Positions 8,492-18,197 of a stretch of DNA of 64,000 bases are shown piece by piece; position 1 is the first letter of the stretch, and the number at the start of each line of letters is the position of its first letter. The position numbers and the translations under genes were made by a program. This DNA comes from [Lactobacillus] rogosae (GTDB lineage Bacteria > Bacillota > Clostridia > Lachnospirales > Lachnospiraceae), in contig FONU01000010.1 of assembly GCA_900112995.1 (NCBI GenBank), positions 62,001 through 126,000 on the forward strand, given 5' to 3'. Under the pieces are notes generated by a model. The model was given only the letters and a program-made list of their open reading frames with translations. It had not been told where the DNA came from and searched no databases.

Positions 8492-9133
8492 TTATTGCTT
8501 AACTCCATTCTTCTTACATATATCATTAAGACAGCACCCATCACAATGAGGCTTGGTTCTTGCACTGCACACTTCCCTGCCGTGTATTACAAATCTATGG
8601 CAAAGGTCACTTCCCTCTTCTGGCGGAACTATCTTCCACAGTGCCATCTCAACCTTTTTAGGTTCTTTCTCATCTTTTACAAGTCCAATTCTGTTGCACA
8701 GCCTTATACAATGTGTATCTGTCACAATTGCCGGCTTTCCGAATACATCACCCATAATAAGGTTGGCACTTTTTCTTCCAACTCCAGGAAGCTTTAAAAG
8801 TTCCTCTAATGTATCTGGCACTTTATTGTTATACACCGTATGAAGCATACGCATACAGCCGCTTATATCCCTTGCCTTACTCTTTGATAAACCGCATGGA
8901 CGGACTATTTTCTCTATGTCATATACATCTGCATCAGCAAGTGCCTCTATTGATGGATACTTGTCAAATAACTGTGGCACAATAACATTCACTCTCGCAT
9001 CTGTACACTGTGCTGCAAGCCTTACGCTTACCAGAAGCTTCCACGCATCATCATAATCAAGCGTACAGCCGGCATCAGGATATTCTGTTTTAAGACGTTC
9101 TATAACTTCATAAGCAAGCTGCTTTTTAGTCAT
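8492..9133 (-). CDS. nth: Endonuclease III (DNA glycosylase/AP lyase)
   Basis: Nth removes oxidised pyrimidines from DNA and nicks the abasic site. The 213-residue protein has the helix-hairpin-helix LPGVGRKSAN with the catalytic lysine and VTDTHCIRLCNR with the catalytic aspartate. The C-terminal [4Fe-4S] loop is CSARTKPHCDGCCLNDIC; its first spacing is seven residues, one more than the CX6C of the E. coli enzyme. The start overlaps the end of the symporter gene by 8 bases and the stop touches the truA start, so the genes are cotranscribed. Confidence 0.95.
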   Translation of the reverse strand: MTKKQLAYEVIERLKTEYPDAGCTLDYDDAWKLLVSVRLAAQCTDARVNVIVPQLFDKYPSIEALADADVYDIEKIVRPCGLSKSKARDISGCMRMLHTVYNNKVPDTLEELLKLPGVGRKSANLIMGDVFGKPAIVTDTHCIRLCNRIGLVKDEKEPKKVEMALWKIVPPEEGSDLCHRFVIHGREVCSARTKPHCDGCCLNDICKKNGVKQ

Positions 9134-10601
9134 TGCTCTTCTTTCCCTTTCCTGCAGCTATGTAGAATACCAACAGTGCAAGAATAACAGCTACTGTCAT
9201 CCATATGCACACAACCTTAGTACCCTGTGGCTTAAACATATCATAATAACCCTTAAAATATATAACTAAATCAATAACAGGAAGAACGTATACCATATAG
9301 CCTTTTAACCATTTAGGAAATGATATGCCTTTTCCCATATTAACTTCTGCCACGAAATTGTCATATCCCCAGCCGTTCTTTCTTGTACAGAAAAGCACGA
9401 ATAAAAGACAGCCAAGAGGAAGTATATTATATGAAACTATAAAATCTTCCAGATCCATTATAGTTGTACCAGCTCCAAGAGGCTGTACTCCCGACAAAAC
9501 ATTATATCCAAGAACTGCTGGCATACAAAGCACTGATATTACAAAAAGATTAACTAATGACGCTCTCTTTCTGCTACAGTTAAATAAATCCATAGTCATT
9601 GCAATAATATTTTCATATACTGCTATTACTGTAGATAATGCCGCAAATGCCATAAATATAAAGAATAATACTTCCCATATAACCCCACCCGGCATCTGGT
9701 TGAATACATTAGGAAGTGTTATGAATAATAACGATGGACCTGCACCTGGATTAATTCCATAGGCAAAACAGGCTGGTATAATGATAATTCCAGCTGTAAG
9801 TGCAACTACTGTATCAAGTATAACTACATTTATTGACTCTCCTGTAAGCTTGCAGTCTCTTGAAAGATAACTTCCGAATATCTCCATAGAACCTATACCA
9901 AGTCCAAGAGTAAAAAATGCGTGTGACATAGCTGCAAATACTACATTACCGATACCCTGCTCCTTCATCTTGGAAAAGTCTGGAACAAGATAGAACTTAA
10001 GTCCCTCCGAGCTTCCATCAAGCAGAAGGGAATTAACTGCCATTATTATCATAAGTGCAAATAATAATATCATCATTACCTTACTTATCTTCTCAACGCC
10101 TTTCTGTAAGCCAAGCGAACATACAAGTATGCTTATTACAACAACTACAAGTGTCCAGAATATCATAACTGATGGTGTTGAGAGCATATTATTGAACTCC
10201 CCGCCTATCTGCTCTACATTCTTTCCTGAAAGCTGTCCCGTAAGACTGTATACAAAGTAGTTGAGCATCCAGCCGGCAACCATTGTATAGAACATCATCA
10301 AAAGATAATTACCAGCATAAGCTACCCAGCGGAAATGATGCCATCTTGTTCCTTCTGGCGACAACATTTTAAATGCACTTCCAAGGCTCTTATTACTGCC
10401 TCGTCCAATTGCATACTCACATATAAGTATAGGAAGCCCAAGTCCAAGCAGACATAATAGATATATAACAATAAATGCCGCTCCTCCGTTCTTTCCACAT
10501 ATGTATGGGAACTTCCATACATTACCTAGTCCGACAGCACACCCCGCCGACACCAGTATAAAGCCTAATCTTGAAGCAAATTTTTCTCTCTTGTCATTCA
10601 T
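9126..10601 (-). CDS. Sodium-dependent symporter, SNF (neurotransmitter:sodium symporter) family
   Basis: This is a membrane transporter of about 491 residues with the LeuT fold that takes up an amino acid or related amine with sodium. It opens with the family signature FASRLGFILVSAGCAVGLGNVWKFPY in helix 1, which carries the sodium and substrate site, and then shows about eleven to twelve hydrophobic helices. I chose the ATG at 10601, which places the protein at the usual family start; an in-frame ATG at 10640 also has a weak ribosome site. It is the first gene of an operon with nth and truA. The substrate cannot be read from sequence. Confidence 0.9.
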   Translation of the reverse strand: MNDKREKFASRLGFILVSAGCAVGLGNVWKFPYICGKNGGAAFIVIYLLCLLGLGLPILICEYAIGRGSNKSLGSAFKMLSPEGTRWHHFRWVAYAGNYLLMMFYTMVAGWMLNYFVYSLTGQLSGKNVEQIGGEFNNMLSTPSVMIFWTLVVVVISILVCSLGLQKGVEKISKVMMILLFALMIIMAVNSLLLDGSSEGLKFYLVPDFSKMKEQGIGNVVFAAMSHAFFTLGLGIGSMEIFGSYLSRDCKLTGESINVVILDTVVALTAGIIIIPACFAYGINPGAGPSLLFITLPNVFNQMPGGVIWEVLFFIFMAFAALSTVIAVYENIIAMTMDLFNCSRKRASLVNLFVISVLCMPAVLGYNVLSGVQPLGAGTTIMDLEDFIVSYNILPLGCLLFVLFCTRKNGWGYDNFVAEVNMGKGISFPKWLKGYMVYVLPVIDLVIYFKGYYDMFKPQGTKVVCIWMTVAVILALLVFYIAAGKGKKSND

Positions 10602-10692
10602 TGTTATATATACCTTTCTTTTATTATTAAACAGACCCATTATTTTAATGCCTGCTTTAACCTGTAATTACCAAACTTACATATTTAATATG

Positions 10693-11862
10693 TTACTCCC
10701 AGTAACCTAATTCTACACCCTTGGCATATATTGCAATACCTTTTGAATAATAACCATATGAATTAAAATGTGTCCAGTCATATCTTAACTGTTTAGATAT
10801 TCTTCCTCGTCTGAACCCTTTATAATCACCTACTGTTGGTCTTAATCCTACATCAGTAAGTCCGTTTTCTATAAGATAAGTTCTCATATTAATAAAATGG
10901 TCACCATATGCTTCTCTTAATGTCGCTTCCCACGCTGTATCACCAACCCCTATATAAGTTCCGTCCTCATTACGGATTCCCTGAGTTGTATCTGCTATTG
11001 ATGTTCCCGGATCATCTGTATCACCGACTATTATATAATAATCACAGCCCGAATTCTGTATCATAGCATCATACTGGCTTATAAGCTGTCTGTAATTCTC
11101 CCAGCCGCCATTACTTCCTATCTCAAGTATAAGAATATCATTCTTTCTTTCATAGGAGGCCTTGGTATATACCTGTGTGTCCGCATATACGGTTGTAAAA
11201 GCATCATAGTTCACTTCTTCATCTGAATAACGGCATATATGAAGTCCCTCTTCTTCTGTACCTGTTATTTTAAACATTTCATCATTGATGTATACAATAT
11301 CTGACTCCTGTGGCTCTGTATATCCATATGCACTGAAATCAGCCATATATACTTCCTCGCCATTCTCATCGACAATTGTAACATCTACACTGTCATCATA
11401 TCCAACCTCAAATGTATCCCTGACATACATCTTTATGCCTCCCTGACGAAGTGCAATCTCATAAGATGTCTCACCTGAAACGCCAAGATTATATACCTTA
11501 ATTCCAGTAAGATACTGTAATGTATCGGGACTTGTCCAGCCTGATATATCAAAAGGCTCATCATCTCCAAATACTATATAAGCCTCACCTGCACCCATTC
11601 CAAACATCATCGAATCACCCCAGCACGATATTGTTCTTGGAACTCCATCATATGGGATAACATCTGAGTTAAGTGTTCTTTCAGGCAGCTCATAAGCCTC
11701 TGCATCTTCATCAGGATAGTCCTCTTCGATATCCTGGTTATGATTACTTTTCTTATTATCAATGTGCTGTTTAGCAGCCGCAACAACTGATATCGTTAAA
11801 ATAAGTATCAGCGTTACAGCCATAAATTTTAATAAATTCCTATACTTTTTCTTTAACCTCAT
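10693..11862 (-). CDS. Membrane-anchored or secreted SGNH-type hydrolase
   Basis: The 389-residue protein has a basic start followed by a hydrophobic segment (about residues 12-29, KFMAVTLILILTISVVAAA), acting as a signal or anchor, then an acidic linker. The rest follows the SGNH/GDSL esterase plan: GDSMMFG near residue 82 with the nucleophilic serine, a glycine block (NLGVSGETSY), EIGSNGGW in place of GxND, and a C-terminal DWTHFNSYGY carrying the Asp-His pair. It probably removes acyl groups from cell-wall or plant polysaccharide outside the cell. The insertion between blocks II and III is long. It stands alone on the minus strand. Confidence 0.75.
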   Translation of the reverse strand: MRLKKKYRNLLKFMAVTLILILTISVVAAAKQHIDNKKSNHNQDIEEDYPDEDAEAYELPERTLNSDVIPYDGVPRTISCWGDSMMFGMGAGEAYIVFGDDEPFDISGWTSPDTLQYLTGIKVYNLGVSGETSYEIALRQGGIKMYVRDTFEVGYDDSVDVTIVDENGEEVYMADFSAYGYTEPQESDIVYINDEMFKITGTEEEGLHICRYSDEEVNYDAFTTVYADTQVYTKASYERKNDILILEIGSNGGWENYRQLISQYDAMIQNSGCDYYIIVGDTDDPGTSIADTTQGIRNEDGTYIGVGDTAWEATLREAYGDHFINMRTYLIENGLTDVGLRPTVGDYKGFRRGRISKQLRYDWTHFNSYGYYSKGIAIYAKGVELGYWE

Positions 11863-11969
11863 TCAATTAACCACTTTCGTTATTATTATGTCCTAAATAT
11901 ATTCCCCCATACTAAATAACAGTTTATAATACGAAAATTGTGAATTAATGCTTATACATTTTCTTAATA

Positions 11970-14075
11970 TTATTCAGAATAATTCCTGCTTACATAATTA
12001 CCAATCTCAATACGGTCTTCTGGCATACGGCATCCAACGATATGGGTTCCTGCATTGTCAGTACTTCTTATAATTGTTCCTTCAAGAACCCTCCCCTGTT
12101 CAACTGGAAAATCTGGTACTTTTACAATTATATTCTCACCCTTACAATCTGCGAATTCTGTTTCTCTTGTCTGGAAAGCGAAGCCGTTGGCACTTATATT
12201 TACCATTGTACCCTCATATACATCTGCTCCGCCCTTGAATGTAACTGTACATTTATTATTAACAGGCATTCTTACATACTTTCTTCTGTTGACGATGCTT
12301 GGAAGTGAAGCTACTATGAGCCTGCATACATCACTGCCATACTGTGTGGCGGGTGCTGCTGACACAGAAGACCAGTGATAAAGTACATTTGCCGCTACAA
12401 TATCAAGTTCGTATTTCAATGAGGTATTCTTATAATCTACATCTTTGTTCTTGAAACGTACATATAATACCCCATCTGCCTGTTCAACTATCTCGCCGTG
12501 GCTTTCTGTATCAGCTGGCTTTCCTGATATAATCTGTCTTATGGTACAATACATACCCTGCTTGATATCCTGAACACCCATAAAGCCGCCAACTCCAAGC
12601 TTTTCCATCATTGCACCAACAACATTTTCTATCTTATCAACATTGCGGGCTGACTCTTCATATTTGCTGAGCATTATCTTAGTGCTTTCGTCTGCGTTGC
12701 CTATGCAGTCAGTAATGTCTTTCATAACATTTTCAATCTCGTGCATATTGTCAACCATATTACGGTTAGAGCTTTCAACTTCCTGCATTGCTGAATCTAC
12801 GACACCAATGTGTTCACCTATCTGTGTAGAGTCCTTAGCTATTCCTGACACGCTGTCATTAACCTGTACAACCTTGGTCTGTGTTGTCTGTATAAGTTCG
12901 AGTATTGTCGTTATTGACTTTAACATTCTGTTAGATGTATTTTCCAGATGTCCTAACGCTGTCATAATTCTATCTGATGATTCTTCTGTTTCTGTACTTA
13001 AATTTCTTATCTCATCTGCTACTACCGCAAAGCCTTTTCCTGCTTCGCCAGCTCTTGCCGCCTCAATTGAAGCATTAAGTGCTAACAGGTTAGTCTGTGA
13101 GTTAATCTCTCCAATTGTACCTGTCTCTGTCTTAACTTTACTGAATTCCTGCTGGAATTCTCTAAGTATATTATCTACCTCACCTGATAATTCAGCCATA
13201 GTCTTAGTACTTTCAACTACATCTGCAAGCTCTTTTGAACTTGTATCTGTATGTTCCACTGACTCACTGACAAGCTGCACAACTTCATTGATAAGTGAAG
13301 CTACATTTTCTACCTGATTATTAATCTGCGTAGTCATCTGTGTTGAAGAATATGTCTTATCATGAAGTATATCATTATTATGCGAAAGCTCTTTCATACT
13401 TGATACAACGAAATTAGCTCCCTGCTTGTTCTCTTCTTCCAGCTCTCTTACAACTGTAATTCCGTCAACTATCATATTACTTGAATCTTTAACCTGCTCA
13501 ACTGTCTTGACAACTCTGTCAAGGTCAGCCTTAATTGAATCTGTAAGTGCTCCGTCTGAAAGATTAAGATGATTAATTGATAATACATAACATACATAGC
13601 AAAGGATTATACACGATATCTGTAATGAATAATTATCAATATCTGCCAACGCATTCATACCTGACATAAATTTAATAATTGTACTTAATATAACTATGGC
13701 AATATTACCAATTCCACAGCTCACTATGAACTTTCTGTCCTTGAACAGAATAGTCATACTTGCTACTGGAAATATATATGCAAATGTGAGCAGTGATGTG
13801 CTTGTACATACTATATATCCATAAAACAAACCATATCCAACACCTAATATATGCTTGTATCCATCAGCTGATTTTCCTTTTATCTTAGTATATATAACAC
13901 CAATTATATATGGAACCCAGCCTATAATAAGAAATGGAATTATAAACTTCTGATCATATGTACCTTTAGTCATATTTGACAAATACTGCATTGTAAGCAG
14001 GATATTTAATATAAGCCATATATTTCCTGCTTTAGTATTAGCTCTGGCTTTGAATTTCTCAGCATCATATCCCAT
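11970..14075 (-). CDS. Methyl-accepting chemotaxis protein with C-terminal PilZ domain
   Basis: This 701-residue receptor has a membrane part of about six helices (residues 18-172) with no sizeable outside sensor domain, then a long coiled-coil signalling region. The hairpin tip is typical ([20 protein letters not shown] near residue 330). After it comes a PilZ domain with the c-di-GMP motifs RRKYVR (about residue 610) and NISANG about 30 residues later. It should signal to CheA/CheW and could be tuned by c-di-GMP. A receptor whose own tail carries PilZ is uncommon. It stands alone, with its promoter in 14076-14180. Confidence 0.9.
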   Translation of the reverse strand: MGYDAEKFKARANTKAGNIWLILNILLTMQYLSNMTKGTYDQKFIIPFLIIGWVPYIIGVIYTKIKGKSADGYKHILGVGYGLFYGYIVCTSTSLLTFAYIFPVASMTILFKDRKFIVSCGIGNIAIVILSTIIKFMSGMNALADIDNYSLQISCIILCYVCYVLSINHLNLSDGALTDSIKADLDRVVKTVEQVKDSSNMIVDGITVVRELEEENKQGANFVVSSMKELSHNNDILHDKTYSSTQMTTQINNQVENVASLINEVVQLVSESVEHTDTSSKELADVVESTKTMAELSGEVDNILREFQQEFSKVKTETGTIGEINSQTNLLALNASIEAARAGEAGKGFAVVADEIRNLSTETEESSDRIMTALGHLENTSNRMLKSITTILELIQTTQTKVVQVNDSVSGIAKDSTQIGEHIGVVDSAMQEVESSNRNMVDNMHEIENVMKDITDCIGNADESTKIMLSKYEESARNVDKIENVVGAMMEKLGVGGFMGVQDIKQGMYCTIRQIISGKPADTESHGEIVEQADGVLYVRFKNKDVDYKNTSLKYELDIVAANVLYHWSSVSAAPATQYGSDVCRLIVASLPSIVNRRKYVRMPVNNKCTVTFKGGADVYEGTMVNISANGFAFQTRETEFADCKGENIIVKVPDFPVEQGRVLEGTIIRSTDNAGTHIVGCRMPEDRIEIGNYVSRNYSE

Positions 14076-14183
14076 ATTATATCCTCCGTTCTTTCGTTAC
14101 GTAACACTATGTACAGTATATATCTTTACGCATAATTATTCAAGAAAAACGTATTTTACTGTCGAATTCTGCACCATATTTTT

Positions 14184-14235
14184 AAAAAAATCAGCTATAG
14201 GGTAACATAACTTTCCCTATAGCTGACTTTTATCT
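14184..14235. terminator. Strong hairpin with flanking A and T runs
   Basis: A perfect 12-bp stem, tcagctataggg (14191-14202) with ccctatagctga (14215-14226), has seven A before it and cttttatcttt after it. Read on the minus strand it could end transcription from ctc after the structured repeat; read on the plus strand no gene precedes it. Confidence 0.55.
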
Positions 14236-14347
14236 TTATTCTATCGTAAGTTTACATATTAATATTCTCACTATTACATATGCGTCTATTATCTTACTTA
14301 CATACTTTCGTATGTTTCTGTACCTGAAATATTACTATAATACTATG

Positions 14348-14541
14348 ATGTCGGGGGCTAAAGCCCCCGACTTTGATACCTACGAATTGTTCCGTGCTAC
14401 GCACTCCCACAATTCTCCCCAATATTCGCATATCGTGGGATTATCATCCCACTTTTATGCTCATATCGGGGCGGGTCCCAAGGTCTTTCACCCACCTATG
14501 AGCAAGCTCATATGGGTTTATACCTTTTGACCCTGGTATCA
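14348..14541. repeat. GC-rich multi-hairpin intergenic element
   Basis: About 190 bases, much richer in GC than their surroundings, fold into successive hairpins: tcgggggct/agcccccga (14351-14370), gaattgt...acaattc with inner gtgc/gcac, cgtggga/tcccacttt inside a cccc...gggg pair, and ccca-ctatgagc/gctcatatggg. The part after the first hairpin is bounded by tgatacc (14374-14380) and ggtatca (14535-14541). It codes for nothing convincing. It looks like a dispersed structured repeat or an RNA gene; no second copy is in this window. Confidence 0.5.
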
Positions 14542-14559
14542 TACTATATTACCATAATA

Positions 14560-15153
14560 TTAAGCTTCTGATGCTTCGCCATCCTCATCAGTATCAGTAT
14601 CTGTCTCGGCATATGTCTGCTCTGTTACGCTTACAATAACCTTCTCTAATACATCAGGTGATATTGATACATCTTTGTCCTTAGCAATATCAAGGTCTCC
14701 TACCTTAATACTGTCGCCTGGCTTAAGTTCTCCTATATCAACGCTTACCTTTTCAACAAGCGCTGATTTAGCTGCCTTATAAGGAATTTCCTCCATATGC
14801 TGTTCAACAACACCCTGTACCTTGTCATGATTAACTAATACTATCTCTGCAACTGAGTGAACCTTTTCTCCTTCTGTAAGCACCTGGAAATCAATCTCTA
14901 ATGTCTGTCTCTTGATTGGGTCGTAATCAACTTCCTTTACAAGAACATCATAATCTGTTGTATCGATTGTAAGCTTTGCCTCACTACCTTTGTTGCAGAC
15001 TGATAAGAAACGCTCTGCTTCTTTCTTCTCAATCTTTACCGGTATTGATTCTGCAAGGCTTCTTCCAAATACATTGCCAGTTACATAACCTTCCCTTCTT
15101 AATTTCTTTGCCTTGTCATCCATGCTTCTTTTTTCAGCTTTTAAAGTATTCAT
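14560..15153 (-). CDS. rplY: Ribosomal protein L25 / general stress protein Ctc
   Basis: This 197-residue protein has the L25 domain that binds 5S rRNA (N-terminal 90 residues, LKAEKRS...REGYVTGNVFGR) followed by the TL5/Ctc beta domain with the family stretch HSVAEIVLVNHDKVQGVVEQ. It ends in a very acidic tail (TDTDTDEDGEASEA). The length matches the long Ctc form of Firmicutes. It is monocistronic and divergent from the GntR regulator gene, with a 394-base AT-rich spacer between them. Confidence 0.93.
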   Translation of the reverse strand: MNTLKAEKRSMDDKAKKLRREGYVTGNVFGRSLAESIPVKIEKKEAERFLSVCNKGSEAKLTIDTTDYDVLVKEVDYDPIKRQTLEIDFQVLTEGEKVHSVAEIVLVNHDKVQGVVEQHMEEIPYKAAKSALVEKVSVDIGELKPGDSIKVGDLDIAKDKDVSISPDVLEKVIVSVTEQTYAETDTDTDEDGEASEA

Positions 15154-15383
15154 TTATCTTTTCCTCCAAAAATCTGATTTGCTTAGCAAGCCTTCAACAA
15201 AGAGGTTCTGTTAAGTTTATCTATTCTTTATTACGATTTGTATTATAGTCCTTTGCAATTAAACAGATTAACCAAATTTTCAAGTTTTTTTTGTGCAATC
15301 ATTACATATTTTCATTATAGTATTTTAACACAATCACTTTACATATTCAGATTTTAAATTATTTTATTACGAACATTGCGTGC

Positions 15384-15393
15384 CGGTATACCG
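15384..15393. promoter_or_regulatory. Palindrome, operator candidate for the GntR regulator
   Basis: The perfect 10-base palindrome cggtataccg is a GC island in the AT-rich spacer 155 bases before the gntR start. FadR-branch GntR proteins often bind short dyads with a GTATAC-like centre, so self-regulation is possible. This is weak evidence; the rest of 15154-15547 shows no clear feature. Confidence 0.3.
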
Positions 15394-15547
15394 ATTTTAT
15401 ATTTATTTTATTGATTTTAATATAATAATCGTCTATTATATATCAGTAAATTGTATTTTTTATGTTTTTTTTAATTTATTTTAAAAGTCCATTTATAAAT
15501 TTATTATCGTAACTTTTTATTCAGGCATTTATACAACGGAGGAATCT

Positions 15548-16201
15548 ATGCAGCTTATGTCATCATTGCAGCTTGAGGCTTATAATTACATTAAGAATTT
15601 AATTCTTACTCACCAGCTCGATGTCAACACACTTTACTCAGAAACTAAATTATCCAAAGACCTCGGCATATCAAGAACACCTATGAGAGAGGCTCTGCAA
15701 TGCTTAAGCCAGGATGGTTATATCACAGTTATTCCAAGCAAAGGCTTTCGCATAAGACAGTTAAGCCAGAAAGATATGAGGGAAACTATCCAGATAAGAT
15801 GTGCCATTGAAGGATTTTGTACACAATGCCTGGCTAAAGAATATCAGACTGCTAAAGGTCAGAATACAATACAGAAGCTTGGTGAAATTCTCAAACATCA
15901 GAAAGAAGCACTTGCTCTTGATGATAACTACGAAAGCTTTATCAATTACGACCATGAGTTTCACCTGCTCTTAGTTAATTACATTGAGAATGAGGAGATT
16001 AATCATATGTTCCAAAAGCTTATGTATCTTATCCGACTTACAACACAGTCGGCACTTGAGGTTGAAGGCCGTATTAATGGAACAATAGATGAACATTCTG
16101 AATACTTTGAGAACCTGAAAACCGGCAATGGCAATGAGGCATACAGAATCCTTATCGACCATCTTATGATGCCTCTTAATATTGTCAGGACAGAACTTTA
16201 A
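15548..16201 (+). CDS. GntR-family regulator, FadR/FCD branch
   Basis: This 217-residue DNA-binding protein has a winged helix at residues 8-70 (YSETKLSKDLGISRTPMREAL is the recognition region) and an FCD ligand domain behind it with the metal/ligand residues D..H near EFH and a late H..H pair. FCD regulators respond to small carboxylates or sugar acids. The ribosome site is ggagg six bases before the ATG. Its target is not evident from the neighbours; PEP carboxykinase is convergent and shares the terminator. Confidence 0.88.
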   Translation: MQLMSSLQLEAYNYIKNLILTHQLDVNTLYSETKLSKDLGISRTPMREALQCLSQDGYITVIPSKGFRIRQLSQKDMRETIQIRCAIEGFCTQCLAKEYQTAKGQNTIQKLGEILKHQKEALALDDNYESFINYDHEFHLLLVNYIENEEINHMFQKLMYLIRLTTQSALEVEGRINGTIDEHSEYFENLKTGNGNEAYRILIDHLMMPLNIVRTEL

Positions 16202-16226
16202 TTTATAGAGAATATAGTCAAACAAA

Positions 16227-16272
16227 ACCGCTTGTAACTAATGCTTACCATTAATTACAAGCGGTCTTTTTA
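16227..16272. terminator. Bidirectional terminator between gntR and pckA
   Basis: A 12-bp stem, accgcttgtaa (16227) with ttacaagcggt (to 16265), is followed by cttttta on the plus strand and ttttgttt on the minus strand. It serves both convergent genes. Confidence 0.85.
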
Positions 16273-16330
16273 TATACCAATAAAATATTTAATTAAATTG
16301 ACAATCGTCTGTTATATCCAGAATTATTAA

Positions 16331-17935
16331 TTATAACTGAGGACCAGCAGCTACTAAAGCCTTACCAGCTTCGTTGCCTGTATACTTAACGAAGTTCTTG
16401 TTAAATCTTTCAGCAAGATCCTTAGCCTTTGTCTCCCATTCAGAAACATCAGCATATGTATCTCTAGGATCAAGGATACCTGAATCAACACCTGGAAGTT
16501 CTGTAGGTACTTCAAAGTTGAACATAGGAATTGTCTTTGTAGGAGCTGTCTTAATAGCACCTGAAAGGATAGCATCGATGATACCACGAGTATCCTTAAT
16601 AGAAATTCTCTTACCTGTTCCGTTCCAGCCTGTGTTAACTAAGTAAGCCTTAGCTCCGCTCTTTTCCATCTTCTTAACAAGCTCAGCAGCATACTTTGTA
16701 GGATGAAGCTCAAGGAATGCCTGTCCGAAGCAAGCTGAGAATGTAGGTGTAGGCTCTGTGATACCTCTTTCTGTACCAGCAAGCTTAGCAGTAAATCCTG
16801 AAAGGAAGTAGTACTGTGTCTGCTCTGGAGTAAGAATAGATACTGGAGGAAGTACACCAAATGCATCAGCTGAAAGGAAGATAACATTCTTAGCAGCTGG
16901 AGCTGAAGATATAGGTCTTACAATATTCTTAATATGGTCAATTGGATAAGATACACGAGTATTCTCTGTTACGCTCTTATCAGCAAAGTCAATCTTACCA
17001 TTCTCATCAAGAGTAACGTTCTCAAGAAGAGCATTTCTCTTAATAGCATTGTAGATATCTGGCTCTGAATCCTTATCAAGGTTGATAACCTTAGCGTAGC
17101 ATCCACCTTCAAAGTTGAATACACCATTGTCATCCCAGCCGTGTTCATCATCACCGATAAGAAGTCTCTTAGGATCTGTAGAAAGAGTTGTCTTACCAGT
17201 TCCTGAAAGACCAAAGAAGATAGCTGTGTTCTCACCATTCATATCTGTGTTAGCTGAGCAGTGCATTGAAGCCATTCCCTTAAGTGGAAGGTAGTAGTTC
17301 ATCATAGAGAACATACCCTTCTTCATCTCTCCACCATACCATGTGTTGATGATTACCTGCTCGTGGCTTGTGATGTTGAATGCTACACATGTCTCTGAGT
17401 TAAGACCTAATTCTGCGTAATTCTCAACCTTAGCCTTAGAAGCGTTATATACTACGAAATCTGGCTCGAAGTTTTCAAGTTCTTCTGCTGTTGGCTTAAT
17501 GAACATGTTAGTTACGAAATGTGCCTGCCATGCTACTTCTACGATAAAACGAACAGCCATTCTTGTATCCTTGTTAGCACCACAGAACGCATCTACTACG
17601 AAAAGTCTCTTGTTGCAGAGTTCTTTCTTAGCAATATCCTTAACCTTAGCCCATACATCTTCTGACATTGGGTGGTTATCATTCTTGTACTCATCTGAAG
17701 TCCACCATACTGTGTCCTTAGAATTCTCATCTACTACAATGTACTTATCCTTAGGAGAACGACCTGTATAGATACCTGTCATAACATCAACAGCACCAAG
17801 TTCGCTTTCCTTTCCTACTTCGTAACCTTCGTTAGAAGCCTTTGTTTCTTCTTCGAATAATAATTCATAAGAAGGATTGTGAATAATCTCTGTAGCGCCT
17901 GTAATACCATACTTGCTTAAATCAACGTTTGCCAT
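16331..17935 (-). CDS. pckA: Phosphoenolpyruvate carboxykinase (ATP)
   Basis: PckA interconverts oxaloacetate + ATP and phosphoenolpyruvate + CO2 + ADP. In fermenting gut anaerobes it often runs toward oxaloacetate, gaining ATP. The 534-residue protein has the P-loop [11 protein letters not shown] near residue 242, the metal-binding [19 protein letters not shown] near 267 and [17 protein letters not shown] near 430, all typical of the ATP-dependent form. The ribosome site is agagg. It is monocistronic with its own good promoter. Its codon use suggests high expression. Confidence 0.97.
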   Translation of the reverse strand: MANVDLSKYGITGATEIIHNPSYELLFEEETKASNEGYEVGKESELGAVDVMTGIYTGRSPKDKYIVVDENSKDTVWWTSDEYKNDNHPMSEDVWAKVKDIAKKELCNKRLFVVDAFCGANKDTRMAVRFIVEVAWQAHFVTNMFIKPTAEELENFEPDFVVYNASKAKVENYAELGLNSETCVAFNITSHEQVIINTWYGGEMKKGMFSMMNYYLPLKGMASMHCSANTDMNGENTAIFFGLSGTGKTTLSTDPKRLLIGDDEHGWDDNGVFNFEGGCYAKVINLDKDSEPDIYNAIKRNALLENVTLDENGKIDFADKSVTENTRVSYPIDHIKNIVRPISSAPAAKNVIFLSADAFGVLPPVSILTPEQTQYYFLSGFTAKLAGTERGITEPTPTFSACFGQAFLELHPTKYAAELVKKMEKSGAKAYLVNTGWNGTGKRISIKDTRGIIDAILSGAIKTAPTKTIPMFNFEVPTELPGVDSGILDPRDTYADVSEWETKAKDLAERFNKNFVKYTGNEAGKALVAAGPQL

Positions 17936-18031
17936 TTTACATTAAACCTCTTTTCTTAAATTGTAGCACCAATAGGGCTTGTATGCCCTTTGGCAGATTA
18001 CAGAAAATGGATTTAACCAAATTCTTCTGTT

Positions 18032-18060
18032 AGTATACATAATCAGCCTGCAAAAAGCAA
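18032..18060 (-). promoter_or_regulatory. pckA promoter
   Basis: On the minus strand, TTGCTT (18055-18060) and TATACT (18032-18037) are separated by 17 bases, about 95 bases before the start codon. The leader contains a small hairpin (agggc...gccct, near 17975). Confidence 0.7.
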
Positions 18061-18197
18061 CCTTTTAATTGTTAAGTTTTTAACTTTTTATATCAATAAT
18101 TCCTAATATTTATGTTAAATTCCAATTAAATATCATTACTATTTTACATATAACCGTATTTATACACATATGTGTATTATTATCTATATCTATATTC

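Noticed and set aside
12643-13317. 224-codon open frame on the plus strand opposite the chemoreceptor
   Set aside because: It mirrors the heptad pattern of the coiled coil on the other strand; the peptide is a low-complexity Ser/Thr/Val/Leu mix without a ribosome site.
14312-14530. 72-codon frame across the GC-rich structured element
   Set aside because: Its codons simply follow the hairpins; there is no ribosome site and the structure explains the sequence better.
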